A stretch of 64,000 nt of DNA from an uncultured Lacinutrix sp. GTDB taxonomy: Bacteria > Bacteroidota > Bacteroidia > Flavobacteriales > Flavobacteriaceae. A model generated the notes under the pieces. That model was not told where the DNA came from. It saw only the letters and a list, made by a program, of their open reading frames with translations, and did not search any database. The DNA lies in the NCBI GenBank assembly GCA_937129145.1, contig CAKZMU010000078.1, positions 62,001 through 126,000 on the forward strand, read 5' to 3'. Below, piece after piece: positions 56,274 to 64,000 of the stretch. A program made the position numbers and the translations under genes. Positions within the stretch are counted from its first letter, which is position 1; every line of letters starts with the position of its first letter.

Positions 56274-58886
56274 TTAAAAAGCGATATTCATCTTCTGGTC
56301 ATTAGAAATGCTGATTTTCTCTAATACTTTTTCAAAATTATCAGTTGACTTCCCAACTTTTATCGTATAAATATGTGAAGTATCAAACACTTTTGGTTTA
56401 TAGGTGTTTCCTTGTATTCTAAGTGTGTAAACAATTTCTTTAGTGGTTTCATCAATTACTTGAACAACAGGGTTATCTAAACCAGAAATGTTTAGTTCAG
56501 GTAAAAAAGCAGCGGCTTGTTTGCCATAGTTTTGCTCTTGCTTTATAGTTACTGGCCAACCATCATATTGGTCTGCATTTCCATTTTCAGGATTTGCTAA
56601 TCTTGGCCAACATTCCATAGTAATGTTTCTAGTATTTTTATTTAATCTTACAATTCCATAACCTGTGGCTCTATCGTGCAATCTCGATGGTTTTTTGTTT
56701 GTAAATGTTGGATTAGACACTGCGTGCACAGTCATTTTGTTTCCAAACCCATCTTCAAAACCACCTGTATATCTAGGTTTATTCGGGTTTCTGTTTTTTC
56801 CTTCTTTTAAAGGATACCAACGTCGTGGCCAGTGGTTTGATATAGATGGTACGCATAATGCAAAACCACTATCGTCCCAATCATCTACACCATATTGAAC
56901 TGTTGACCCTAAATGTTGGTCGCCAGCTAAATGTACTGCAAACCCTTTTCGTATAATTTTTACCGCTTCATTACGACCAGATTGTGGCCAACCATTGGAA
57001 TCTAAATCTGAAACTGGTCTGTCATTTTCAGCATAATCACCTTTATTCATAATGCGTAATTTAGGGATTATTGCTCCAGACATTGCTTCTTCAGGTAAAG
57101 TAGCTACATTGGCAAAAATAGTTTGGGAAAGTAACATTTTCATAGAAGTTTGCTCACTCCAATCTGACACCCAATGATTTAAAAATTTCAATTGTCTTTC
57201 GCCTAATAAAATTGCACCTTCAACATCGCCTTCTTTTTTAATATCGAATTGTTTATTGTACACCCAACCATTTCTAATATCAGCGTTTGGTAATAATCCT
57301 TTTGGAGCAGACTTAAATTTACGGTCTTCAATAACTGCAAAACTAATGCCTCCGTAATCCATACCGGTATAATATGTTCCAATTCCTTGCTCAACTGGAG
57401 TTGGATCAAATGGGTCTGGTAAATGACTGGTTTGTGTTTTTTCGACCATATTAACCCATCTTGGTGGCATTTTGTAGCCTCCTGCATCTTGAGCTTTTGC
57501 TCCTTGTCCAAAATCTTTAGGTGTTGGTTTTCCTCCTGAACCCCAAATATTTCCATGATACACATCATGGTCGTCGGTAATACTTATAGTTGGTCTGTCT
57601 TTCATTAAATCTCTAAAAGCCCAACCATACATATACCATTTTCGTAAATAGTCAAGGGTTGCTTTATCGTGTGGTGAACGTTGTGCCCCATAACCTCCAT
57701 TGGGTTCATAAATTTGGTCTCCAGAAAAGAATAACAAATCAGGATTATGATACGCTACTTGTTTGGTTATATCGGAATTTGGAAAACCTAAATGGTCATT
57801 TCCTGTAAATCCTGCAACCACAAATTCTTCCTTATCTATTGGGTCTTTTCTAATGGTGCCTTCCCAGTAATGAGCTTCTTTTGGGTTGTTTCCTTTATCA
57901 ATATTGTAACTAATTCTATAAGGAATATCAGTGTCAGCAATCCAATCAGTAATCTTAAATGTGGCAGTTCTAGCATCTTCGTCAATAGATGTAGTGGCTA
58001 TGGTCTCCCAAGTATTGTTTTTCTGAATTTGCAACTGTACTTTTTCTTCATTTAGAATAACAGGTGCCATTTGAGCCGTAAGTTTTAGCGTGTTTCTACT
58101 TAAGGTATATTGCGAGAATAAAATAGGTCCAAATGTATACTCTTTGTGCGTAGATATTTTACTTCCTGAAATTTTCCAGTTTTTAAACGACACACTTTTT
58201 TCTGACCTGTTTGGGTTAGATTTCTTTAAATTATAATGACTTACTAAAACTAAATCACCTGATAAATCATACGAAGCATCAAGTGTTTTCTCAGTTTTTT
58301 GAAGTGTTTCATTCGTATTTTTATCTTTTAATGAAAGAGTGATTTCATTTCCTTTTTCAGTTGGCGAAATATTGACCTGCAACACTGCTCCTTTAGTGAT
58401 TAGATCTTGAATATTTTTGTTAGGTGTATTATTTTGAATACTGTCAATAAACAAGTTGCCATTGGTTGAAATTCCAAGATTTAAGCCCTTACCAAAAATT
58501 GCACTGTCTCTATAATCGTTAAATTCTCCTTTAGAACCAATGCTAAACCCTATCCAATCTTCATTGTTTTCTGATGCTATTATTTGATGGATTTTAAAAT
58601 CCACTTCCATTGTTAAATCTCCTTTAGTAGAATCAAGTTTTTTTGTAAGTAAATGAATATTTCTATTCTTATCACTAACCAAACATTGTAATTCACCATC
58701 TTTAATTTGCCAATCCTGTAATGGGTTTGACCAATATTCTGGACCTATCCAATTACGTTCTTTACTTGAACTAAAATCGCTTGCAAAGTTGTTGTCCTCA
58801 TTAGACGTTTTACAACCTAGTGTAAAAAGGAGTCCTAAAAAAAGTATTGAAATAGTAAAAATAGTTCTGTGCTTTGTATGTTTCAT
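56274..58886 (-). CDS. PhoD-like metallophosphoesterase, lipoprotein
   Basis: An 870-residue protein with a lipobox signal (ISILFLGLLFTLGC). Residues about 40-240 form a jelly-roll-like region (DLTMEVDFKIHQII, NWKISGSK). The C-terminal half contains PhoD-type metallophosphatase motifs: LLFFSGDQIYEPNGG, TISITDDHDVYHGNIWGSGG, and AVHLAGDQHLGSTVQYG, with SISNHWPRRWYP as a further marker. It is larger than typical PhoD because of the added N-terminal module, which may bind carbohydrate. Phosphodiesterase or monoesterase activity in the periplasm or at the surface is likely. Confidence 0.88.
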   Translation of the reverse strand: MKHTKHRTIFTISILFLGLLFTLGCKTSNEDNNFASDFSSSKERNWIGPEYWSNPLQDWQIKDGELQCLVSDKNRNIHLLTKKLDSTKGDLTMEVDFKIHQIIASENNEDWIGFSIGSKGEFNDYRDSAIFGKGLNLGISTNGNLFIDSIQNNTPNKNIQDLITKGAVLQVNISPTEKGNEITLSLKDKNTNETLQKTEKTLDASYDLSGDLVLVSHYNLKKSNPNRSEKSVSFKNWKISGSKISTHKEYTFGPILFSQYTLSRNTLKLTAQMAPVILNEEKVQLQIQKNNTWETIATTSIDEDARTATFKITDWIADTDIPYRISYNIDKGNNPKEAHYWEGTIRKDPIDKEEFVVAGFTGNDHLGFPNSDITKQVAYHNPDLLFFSGDQIYEPNGGYGAQRSPHDKATLDYLRKWYMYGWAFRDLMKDRPTISITDDHDVYHGNIWGSGGKPTPKDFGQGAKAQDAGGYKMPPRWVNMVEKTQTSHLPDPFDPTPVEQGIGTYYTGMDYGGISFAVIEDRKFKSAPKGLLPNADIRNGWVYNKQFDIKKEGDVEGAILLGERQLKFLNHWVSDWSEQTSMKMLLSQTIFANVATLPEEAMSGAIIPKLRIMNKGDYAENDRPVSDLDSNGWPQSGRNEAVKIIRKGFAVHLAGDQHLGSTVQYGVDDWDDSGFALCVPSISNHWPRRWYPLKEGKNRNPNKPRYTGGFEDGFGNKMTVHAVSNPTFTNKKPSRLHDRATGYGIVRLNKNTRNITMECWPRLANPENGNADQYDGWPVTIKQEQNYGKQAAAFLPELNISGLDNPVVQVIDETTKEIVYTLRIQGNTYKPKVFDTSHIYTIKVGKSTDNFEKVLEKISISNDQKMNIAF

Positions 58887-59113
58887 AATGGGTGTTAGTT
58901 AATCAATAAGTAAACTTAACAAATAAATTTACTAAAACCCTAAAATCTTTTTTAACACTACTTGACAGTTCTTTTGCACTTTTTTAACAGTACTTCTTTT
59001 TAATCAAGCTAGTTTTATCAATAAATAAATTCTTACAAAATAAAAATCGTTATTTCTTGTTTTGGAATAGTATTTGTTGCAAAAAACTATCTAACTAACA
59101 AAACCATCAATCA

Positions 59114-60364
59114 ATGTCAAAATCATTTTTTACACTAGTTTTAGTGTGTGTGCTTTCCTCTTTTCAATCCTATTCTCAAGAAACAACCAACGAAGATTTA
59201 AAAATATACTTAGACTGTCGTTTTTGCGATAACACTTTTATAAAGCAAAATTTAGGAAATGTACAGTTTGTAAGAGACCAAGCTCAAGGCGATGTGCATT
59301 TGTTTTTCCTTACGCAAGGTAATGGAAGTGGCGGAAGACATTACGATATTGATTTTATTGGGAAGAACGATTTTGAGTCCATTAATTACAAATTATCGTT
59401 TTCAACCGACTCAAATATGACAGGTGATGATGTTAGGAAACGTATTCTCGAAAATATTAAATTAGGCTTGGTTCGCTTCTGGATAGAAAAAGGGTCTTTA
59501 GAAGGTATTTCGGTGTCGGCTCCAACTCCAGAGGTTGAAGAAGCAGAAGAAGCAAAAGAAGAGGTTAAGGACCCATGGAATTCTTGGTTTTTTAGACTTA
59601 GTGCTAATGGTTGGTTTAATGGGCAAGAAACCAATAATTCAAGTAATATAAATCTAAATGCATCAGCGAGACGTGTTACCGAAAAGAATAAGTTTTTTAT
59701 GCGTATTGGGTTTAATGAGAATAAATCTACGTTTTCTTATGATGGTAGTGATATCGTGTCCATAAATAGTGGAAAATCTTTATATGTAAACGATGTATTG
59801 AGTATTAACGACCATTGGTCTTATGGTTTTTTTGGTGGATTAGGAACATCTACTTTTAGTAATTACTCATTGTATTGGAACTTTAAGCCTGCATTGGAAT
59901 ACAACTTTTTTAAATATAACGAATCTGCTAAAAAGCAATTGGTGTTGAGCTATAGTAATGGTATTAGGTACAATGATTATATGGTGCGAACAGTATTTCT
60001 TAAAGATTCTGAATATTTATGGGAGCATTCTATTTCATTTGGTGGTAGCGTAAGACAAGAATGGGGTGATGTAAATGGCGAAGTATCTTTTGACCAATAT
60101 TTACATGACACCTCACTAAACTCTTTAAATTTTAACCTTAGAACCAATATAAGATTATTCAAAGGCTTTAATTTTAATATTGGTGGTGGTTATAGCATTA
60201 CCAGAAATCAAATTAACATTTCTTCTGGAGGTGCATCGCTTGAAGATATTCTATTGCAACAGCAGCAATTACAATCAGGGTATAACTACTATTTTAATGT
60301 TGGTATTAGTTACTCGTTTGGATCTATCTATAATACTGTAGTTAACCCAAGGTTTAATTTTTAA
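59114..60364 (+). CDS. Outer-membrane protein of unknown function with a C-terminal barrel
   Basis: A 416-residue protein with signal peptide MSKSFFTLVLVCVLSSFQSYS. Residues 30-130 form a soluble domain with a CRFCDNTF motif and VRDQAQGDVHLFFLTQGNG. An acidic linker (PEVEEAEEAKEEVKD) follows, then a beta-barrel of about 270 residues (WNSWFFRLSANGWFNG, INLNASARRVTEKNKFFM, FNFNIGGGYSITRNQ) ending in PRFNF. The terminal aromatic residue fits an outer-membrane barrel. Function unknown. It precedes the sdh operon by about 100 bp. Confidence 0.78.
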   Translation: MSKSFFTLVLVCVLSSFQSYSQETTNEDLKIYLDCRFCDNTFIKQNLGNVQFVRDQAQGDVHLFFLTQGNGSGGRHYDIDFIGKNDFESINYKLSFSTDSNMTGDDVRKRILENIKLGLVRFWIEKGSLEGISVSAPTPEVEEAEEAKEEVKDPWNSWFFRLSANGWFNGQETNNSSNINLNASARRVTEKNKFFMRIGFNENKSTFSYDGSDIVSINSGKSLYVNDVLSINDHWSYGFFGGLGTSTFSNYSLYWNFKPALEYNFFKYNESAKKQLVLSYSNGIRYNDYMVRTVFLKDSEYLWEHSISFGGSVRQEWGDVNGEVSFDQYLHDTSLNSLNFNLRTNIRLFKGFNFNIGGGYSITRNQINISSGGASLEDILLQQQQLQSGYNYYFNVGISYSFGSIYNTVVNPRFNF

Positions 60365-60405
60365 CTTAAAACCATTCTAAATAGTAAAAACAAAGCACTT
60401 GTTTT

Positions 60406-60436
60406 TTGCTAGAACCTTTGCCCTGAAGTATTTTTG
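60406..60436 (+). promoter_or_regulatory. Promoter of the sdh operon
   Basis: TTG at 60406-60408, a 20-nt spacer and TATTTTTG at 60429-60436 match the Bacteroidetes consensus; a leader of about 20 nt precedes ATG 60463. Confidence 0.7.
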
Positions 60437-60462
60437 TATCAACTTATAAATAACGATACATT

Positions 60463-61143
60463 ATGAGTGGATTTTTTAAATCTTCGATTGGAAGAAAAGT
60501 AGCCATGGCTTTATCTGCTTTCTTCTTAATGTTTTTCTTAATAATACATTTAGCCGTAAATATTACATCCTTATTTAGTGTAGAACTTTTCAACCAATTA
60601 TCACACTTTATGGGAACAAACCCATTAGTACAATTGGCGTTACAACCAGTTCTTGTTTTTGGTGTTGTTTTTCATTTTGTAATGGGCTTTATATTAGAGT
60701 TGAAAAACCGAAAAGCAATTGGTGTAAAGTATGCCAAGAACAATGGAGCTGCCAATTCCACTTGGATAAGTAGGAATATGATCTACAGTGGACTTGTAAT
60801 TTTAGCCTTTTTAGTATTACACTTTATTGATTTTTGGTTTCCCGAAATGAAAGTAAAATATGTTGAAGGAGATATGACAGGAATGATAGCTGGCACACAA
60901 GAGTTTAGATATTTTGATGAATTACAACACAAGTTTCTAAGTCCTTGGAGAGTGGGCGCTTATGTGTTAGCCTTTGTCTTTTTAGCATTACACTTATTGC
61001 ATGGGTTTACCTCAGCTTTTCAATCAATGGGTTCTACAGCAGGACGCAAAAAAGCACTACAGACCTTCGGAAAAATATATGCCTATGCCATTCCATTAGG
61101 ATTTATAATCATTGCTGTTTGGCATCATTTTAATCACCTGTAA
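60463..61143 (+). CDS. sdhC: Succinate dehydrogenase cytochrome b subunit (b558 type)
   Basis: A 226-residue membrane anchor with five hydrophobic helices, typical of the single-anchor b558-type succinate dehydrogenase/fumarate reductase. Haem-ligand histidines sit in FLIIHLAVNITSLF, VVFHFVMGFILEL, FLVLHFIDFWF and FLALHLLHGFTSA. It binds quinone and haem and holds SdhA and SdhB to the inner membrane. First gene of the operon, 12 bp before sdhA. Confidence 0.95.
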   Translation: MSGFFKSSIGRKVAMALSAFFLMFFLIIHLAVNITSLFSVELFNQLSHFMGTNPLVQLALQPVLVFGVVFHFVMGFILELKNRKAIGVKYAKNNGAANSTWISRNMIYSGLVILAFLVLHFIDFWFPEMKVKYVEGDMTGMIAGTQEFRYFDELQHKFLSPWRVGAYVLAFVFLALHLLHGFTSAFQSMGSTAGRKKALQTFGKIYAYAIPLGFIIIAVWHHFNHL

Positions 61144-61155
61144 CATTTTATAACT

Positions 61156-63171
61156 ATGAGTGTTTTAAATTCAAAAGTACCTAAAGGTCCAATTAAAGAT
61201 AAATGGACAACATATAAAGACCACATCGATTTAGTAAACCCTGCCAACAAACGTCACATCGATGTTATTGTTGTTGGTACTGGTTTAGCTGGAGGTTCTG
61301 CTGCGGCAACGTTGGCAGAATTAGGCTATAACGTAAAAGCATTTTGCTATCAAGATTCTCCAAGACGTGCACATTCTATTGCTGCACAAGGTGGAATTAA
61401 TGCTGCAAAAAACTACCAAGGTGATGGAGATTCAACATATAGATTATTTTACGACACCGTAAAGGGTGGTGATTACCGTTCGCGAGAAGCAAACGTATAT
61501 CGTTTGGCTGAAGTATCGGCAAACATTATTGACCAATGTGTAGCACAAGGTGTACCATTTGCTCGTGATTATGGTGGACTGTTAGATAATCGTTCGTTTG
61601 GTGGAGTATTAGTGTCTAGGACTTTTTATGCCAAAGGACAAACAGGACAGCAATTATTGCTTGGAGCATATTCGGCAATGAACAGACAAATTGCTCGTGG
61701 AAAAATTCAAATGTACAACCGTCACGAAATGCTTGATGTTGTAAAAGTTGATGGTAAAGCAAGAGGAATTATAGCACGTGATTTAATTACTGGAAAGATA
61801 GAACGTCATTCGGCACATGCTGTTGTTATTGCATCAGGTGGTTACGGAAATGTATATTTCTTATCAACCAACGCTATGGGAAGTAACGCCACAGCTGCTT
61901 GGAAAATTCATAAAAAAGGAGCGTTTTTCGCTAACCCTTGCTATACACAAATTCACCCAACATGTATTCCACGTTCTGGAGATTATCAGTCTAAATTAAC
62001 CTTGATGTCTGAATCACTTCGTAACGACGGTCGTATTTGGGTGCCAAAAAACATGGACGATGTTATGGCAATTCGTGAAGGTCGCAAAAAACCTACGGAT
62101 TTGGCTGAAGATGAAAGAGACTATTATTTAGAACGTCGTTATCCTGCGTTTGGAAATTTAGTACCACGTGATGTAGCTTCGAGAGCCGCTAAAGAGCGTT
62201 GTGATGCTGGTTATGGTGTAAATGCTACTGGTGAAGCTGTATATTTAGATTTTGCATCGGCAATAAATCGTTATGGGAAAGAGCAAGCAAAACTGAATCA
62301 TATTGAGAATCCATCGGATGAAAAAATATACGAATTAGGTCAAGCAATTGTTGAAGCTAAATACGGGAACTTATTCCAAATGTATGAGAAAATTGTTGAT
62401 GAAAATCCATACAAAACACCAATGATGATTTATCCTGCAACCCATTACACAATGGGTGGTGTTTGGGTAGATTATAACTTAATGACTACTGTTGACGGAC
62501 TATATTGTATTGGTGAAGCCAATTTCTCTGACCATGGCGCAAATAGACTTGGTGCTTCGGCATTAATGCAAGGATTGGCTGATGGTTACTTCGTGTTACC
62601 TTACACAATTGGTGATTATTTATCTGATGATATTAGAACAGGACCTATTTCAACTGAAACAAAAGAATTTGAAGACGCTGAAAAAGAGGTAACCGATAGA
62701 ATCAACTTCTTTATGAATAACAACGGAACAAAATCTGTTGACCATTTTCACAAAAGACTTGGGAAAGTAATGTGGGATAAAGTTGGTATGGCGCGTAATG
62801 AAAAGGGTTTAAAAGAAGCTATGGCTGAAATTAAACAAATTCGTGAAGAATTCTGGAAAGATGTAAAAGTTCCAGGAAGTGCTAATGAGATGAATCCAGA
62901 ATTAGAAAAAGCTGGTCGTGTTGCCGATTTCTTAGAACTGGGTGAATTATTTGCTAAAGATGCTCTAGAGCGTAACGAATCTTGTGGAGGTCATTTCCGT
63001 GAAGAATCGGTAGAATTAGATGGAGAGCAAAAAGGAGAAGCCAAACGTAACGACAAAGAGTATGCGTTTGTTTCGGCTTGGGAATATAAAGGAGAACCAA
63101 GTGAAGCGGTTTTACATAAAGAAGAATTAGAGTTTAAGGATATTGAGTTGAAGCAGCGTAGTTATAAATAA
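61156..63171 (+). CDS. sdhA: Succinate dehydrogenase flavoprotein subunit
   Basis: A 671-residue catalytic subunit. The FAD-binding Rossmann motif [19 protein letters not shown] is near the N-terminus, followed by [20 protein letters not shown] (the FAD-linked His region). Substrate-binding and catalytic segments include [29 protein letters not shown] and [17 protein letters not shown]. It oxidises succinate to fumarate in the TCA cycle and respiratory chain. It is followed by an unusual inserted gene rather than directly by sdhB. Confidence 0.97.
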   Translation: MSVLNSKVPKGPIKDKWTTYKDHIDLVNPANKRHIDVIVVGTGLAGGSAAATLAELGYNVKAFCYQDSPRRAHSIAAQGGINAAKNYQGDGDSTYRLFYDTVKGGDYRSREANVYRLAEVSANIIDQCVAQGVPFARDYGGLLDNRSFGGVLVSRTFYAKGQTGQQLLLGAYSAMNRQIARGKIQMYNRHEMLDVVKVDGKARGIIARDLITGKIERHSAHAVVIASGGYGNVYFLSTNAMGSNATAAWKIHKKGAFFANPCYTQIHPTCIPRSGDYQSKLTLMSESLRNDGRIWVPKNMDDVMAIREGRKKPTDLAEDERDYYLERRYPAFGNLVPRDVASRAAKERCDAGYGVNATGEAVYLDFASAINRYGKEQAKLNHIENPSDEKIYELGQAIVEAKYGNLFQMYEKIVDENPYKTPMMIYPATHYTMGGVWVDYNLMTTVDGLYCIGEANFSDHGANRLGASALMQGLADGYFVLPYTIGDYLSDDIRTGPISTETKEFEDAEKEVTDRINFFMNNNGTKSVDHFHKRLGKVMWDKVGMARNEKGLKEAMAEIKQIREEFWKDVKVPGSANEMNPELEKAGRVADFLELGELFAKDALERNESCGGHFREESVELDGEQKGEAKRNDKEYAFVSAWEYKGEPSEAVLHKEELEFKDIELKQRSYK

Positions 63172-63176
63172 TTGTC

Positions 63177-63725
63177 ATGAAGAAGATTTTTGTTGTCTTA
63201 ATTTTACTAATAACATTTAATGGGTTTGGTCAAACATTTAAAAAACCAACTAAAGGAAAAGCATTAGTTTATATCATTCGTGGAAATAGTATAGGTAATG
63301 GCTATAACATTCGAGTTTATGATGGCAAGCGGTTTTTAGGACCACTTCCTGGTAGAGCGTATTTTACTTACGAATGTGAACCAGGAGAACATCTTTTTTG
63401 GGCAGCTTCAGAAAACAGGGATTTTGTTGAGGCCAACCTTAGTGCTAATAAGATATATGTTATTGATCTTAGGGCTAAATTAGGATTGGTACATATGGCA
63501 GTTGGTGTAGAACCCTATACCCCTTCAAACCCTAAACATTTGAAACGATTTAAAAAAGCCATTAACAAGCATATAAATGCAGTAATTTATGGCAAAGAAC
63601 GAAGTGATGAGAAGAAAGAAAACATTGAAAAAGCTTTCAAATCATACAAGAGTATTAAGAATAATAGGCATTCTAAAATAAAGAAACTCACATCAGATAT
63701 GTCTTTTAGTATAGACAACTTCTAA
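63177..63725 (+). CDS. Secreted DUF2846-like protein inserted between sdhA and sdhB
   Basis: A 182-residue protein with signal peptide [19 protein letters not shown]. The domain that follows ([56 protein letters not shown]) resembles DUF2846, a family of small lipoprotein-like domains of unknown role. The C-terminal 60 residues are lysine-rich. It lies 5 bp after sdhA and 20 bp before sdhB, so it must be co-transcribed with them. It has no evident link to respiration. Confidence 0.8.
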   Translation: MKKIFVVLILLITFNGFGQTFKKPTKGKALVYIIRGNSIGNGYNIRVYDGKRFLGPLPGRAYFTYECEPGEHLFWAASENRDFVEANLSANKIYVIDLRAKLGLVHMAVGVEPYTPSNPKHLKRFKKAINKHINAVIYGKERSDEKKENIEKAFKSYKSIKNNRHSKIKKLTSDMSFSIDNF

Positions 63726-63745
63726 CAAAAGAAACTTATAGGAAT

Positions 63746-64000
63746 ATGAATTTAACATTAAAAATCTGGAGGCAAAAAGACTCAAATACTAAGGGTCAAA
63801 TGGTCGATTATAAAGTCACTGATATTTCAGAACACATGTCCTTTTTAGAAATGATGGATGTTTTAAATGAACAATTGGTTAATTCAGGTGACGAACCTGT
63901 AGCGTTTGACCACGATTGCCGTGAAGGAATATGTGGTATGTGTTCAATGTATATAAACGGTGAAGCTCATGGTCCTGATAGAGGTGTTACCACGTGTCAG
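63746..64000 (+). CDS. sdhB: Succinate dehydrogenase iron-sulfur subunit, N-terminal part (cut by window end)
   Basis: The first 85 residues of SdhB. After [17 protein letters not shown] comes [15 protein letters not shown] and the first cysteines of the [2Fe-2S] cluster in [20 protein letters not shown] (three cysteines with C-x4-C-x2-C spacing), then PDRGVTTCQ. The remaining clusters lie beyond the window. It carries electrons from FAD in SdhA to quinone in SdhC. Confidence 0.95.
   Translation, partial: MNLTLKIWRQKDSNTKGQMVDYKVTDISEHMSFLEMMDVLNEQLVNSGDEPVAFDHDCREGICGMCSMYINGEAHGPDRGVTTCQ

Overview
The window comes from a marine-type member of the Flavobacteriaceae (Bacteroidota). Evidence: AT-rich DNA, gliding-motility genes gldD and gldE beside mutY and ssb, bacteroidetal TAnnTTTG promoter boxes, ribosomal protein L21 with a C-terminal extension, many secreted proteins whose signal peptides end in S-Q, and an sdhC-sdhA-sdhB operon.

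Layout. Positions 1-4186 are ordinary chromosome: the end of a carboxypeptidase gene, thiL, two small paralogous CxxC proteins, an alpha/beta hydrolase and the amino-acid carrier brnQ. Positions 4262-23254 form the standout region, an integron-like gene-cassette array of about 18 kb. Its tyrosine recombinase (22421-23254, plus strand) sits at the right end. Twelve gene-bearing cassettes run away from it, and all but one are read on the minus strand. They are separated by attC-like palindromes of the form CAAC...GTGTAT / ATACAC...GTTG. Cargo, from the integrase outward: ECF sigma + membrane protein + 46-residue ORF; a reverse transcriptase with a long upstream non-coding region, inverted, with an IS3-family element inserted behind it; a split HipA-like kinase pair; a CoiA-like nuclease; an ECF42-type sigma + DGPF protein + VOC lipoprotein; a secreted protein; two DUF6090-like proteins; a hydrolase-sigma-membrane-protein operon; a double cupin; a one-TM protein; and ParDE toxin-antitoxin. 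Three near-identical gene-less mini-cassettes, plus one shortened relative, are interspersed.

A structural signal beyond ordinary integrons: each cassette starts and ends with a private inverted repeat of about 10-15 bp. It pairs with itself only in the excised circle, and it carries a recurring G-T wobble just outside the matched stretch. R boxes differ between cassettes but match within each cassette, which is what integron cassette excision and insertion predicts.

Positions 23270-64000 are core chromosome: an ACT-like protein, gldD, gldE, ssb, mutY, an HU protein, a 29-residue basic protein, ribonuclease G, an aldo/keto reductase, an OmpA-type lipoprotein, exonuclease III, large outer-membrane proteins, glyS, comF, an Ig-like lipoprotein, a nitrilase-family amidase, a class C beta-lactamase-like hydrolase, a CPBP protease, rpmA and rplU, an EamA transporter, a heavy-metal-binding lipoprotein, aminopeptidase P, an M28 peptidase, a cyclophilin, a sortilin-like beta-propeller protein, a sterol-desaturase-like enzyme, a PhoD-like phosphatase, and the succinate dehydrogenase operon, which is cut by the window end in sdhB. 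No tRNA, rRNA or CRISPR array was recognised. All family names come from reading motifs by eye; no database search was possible.
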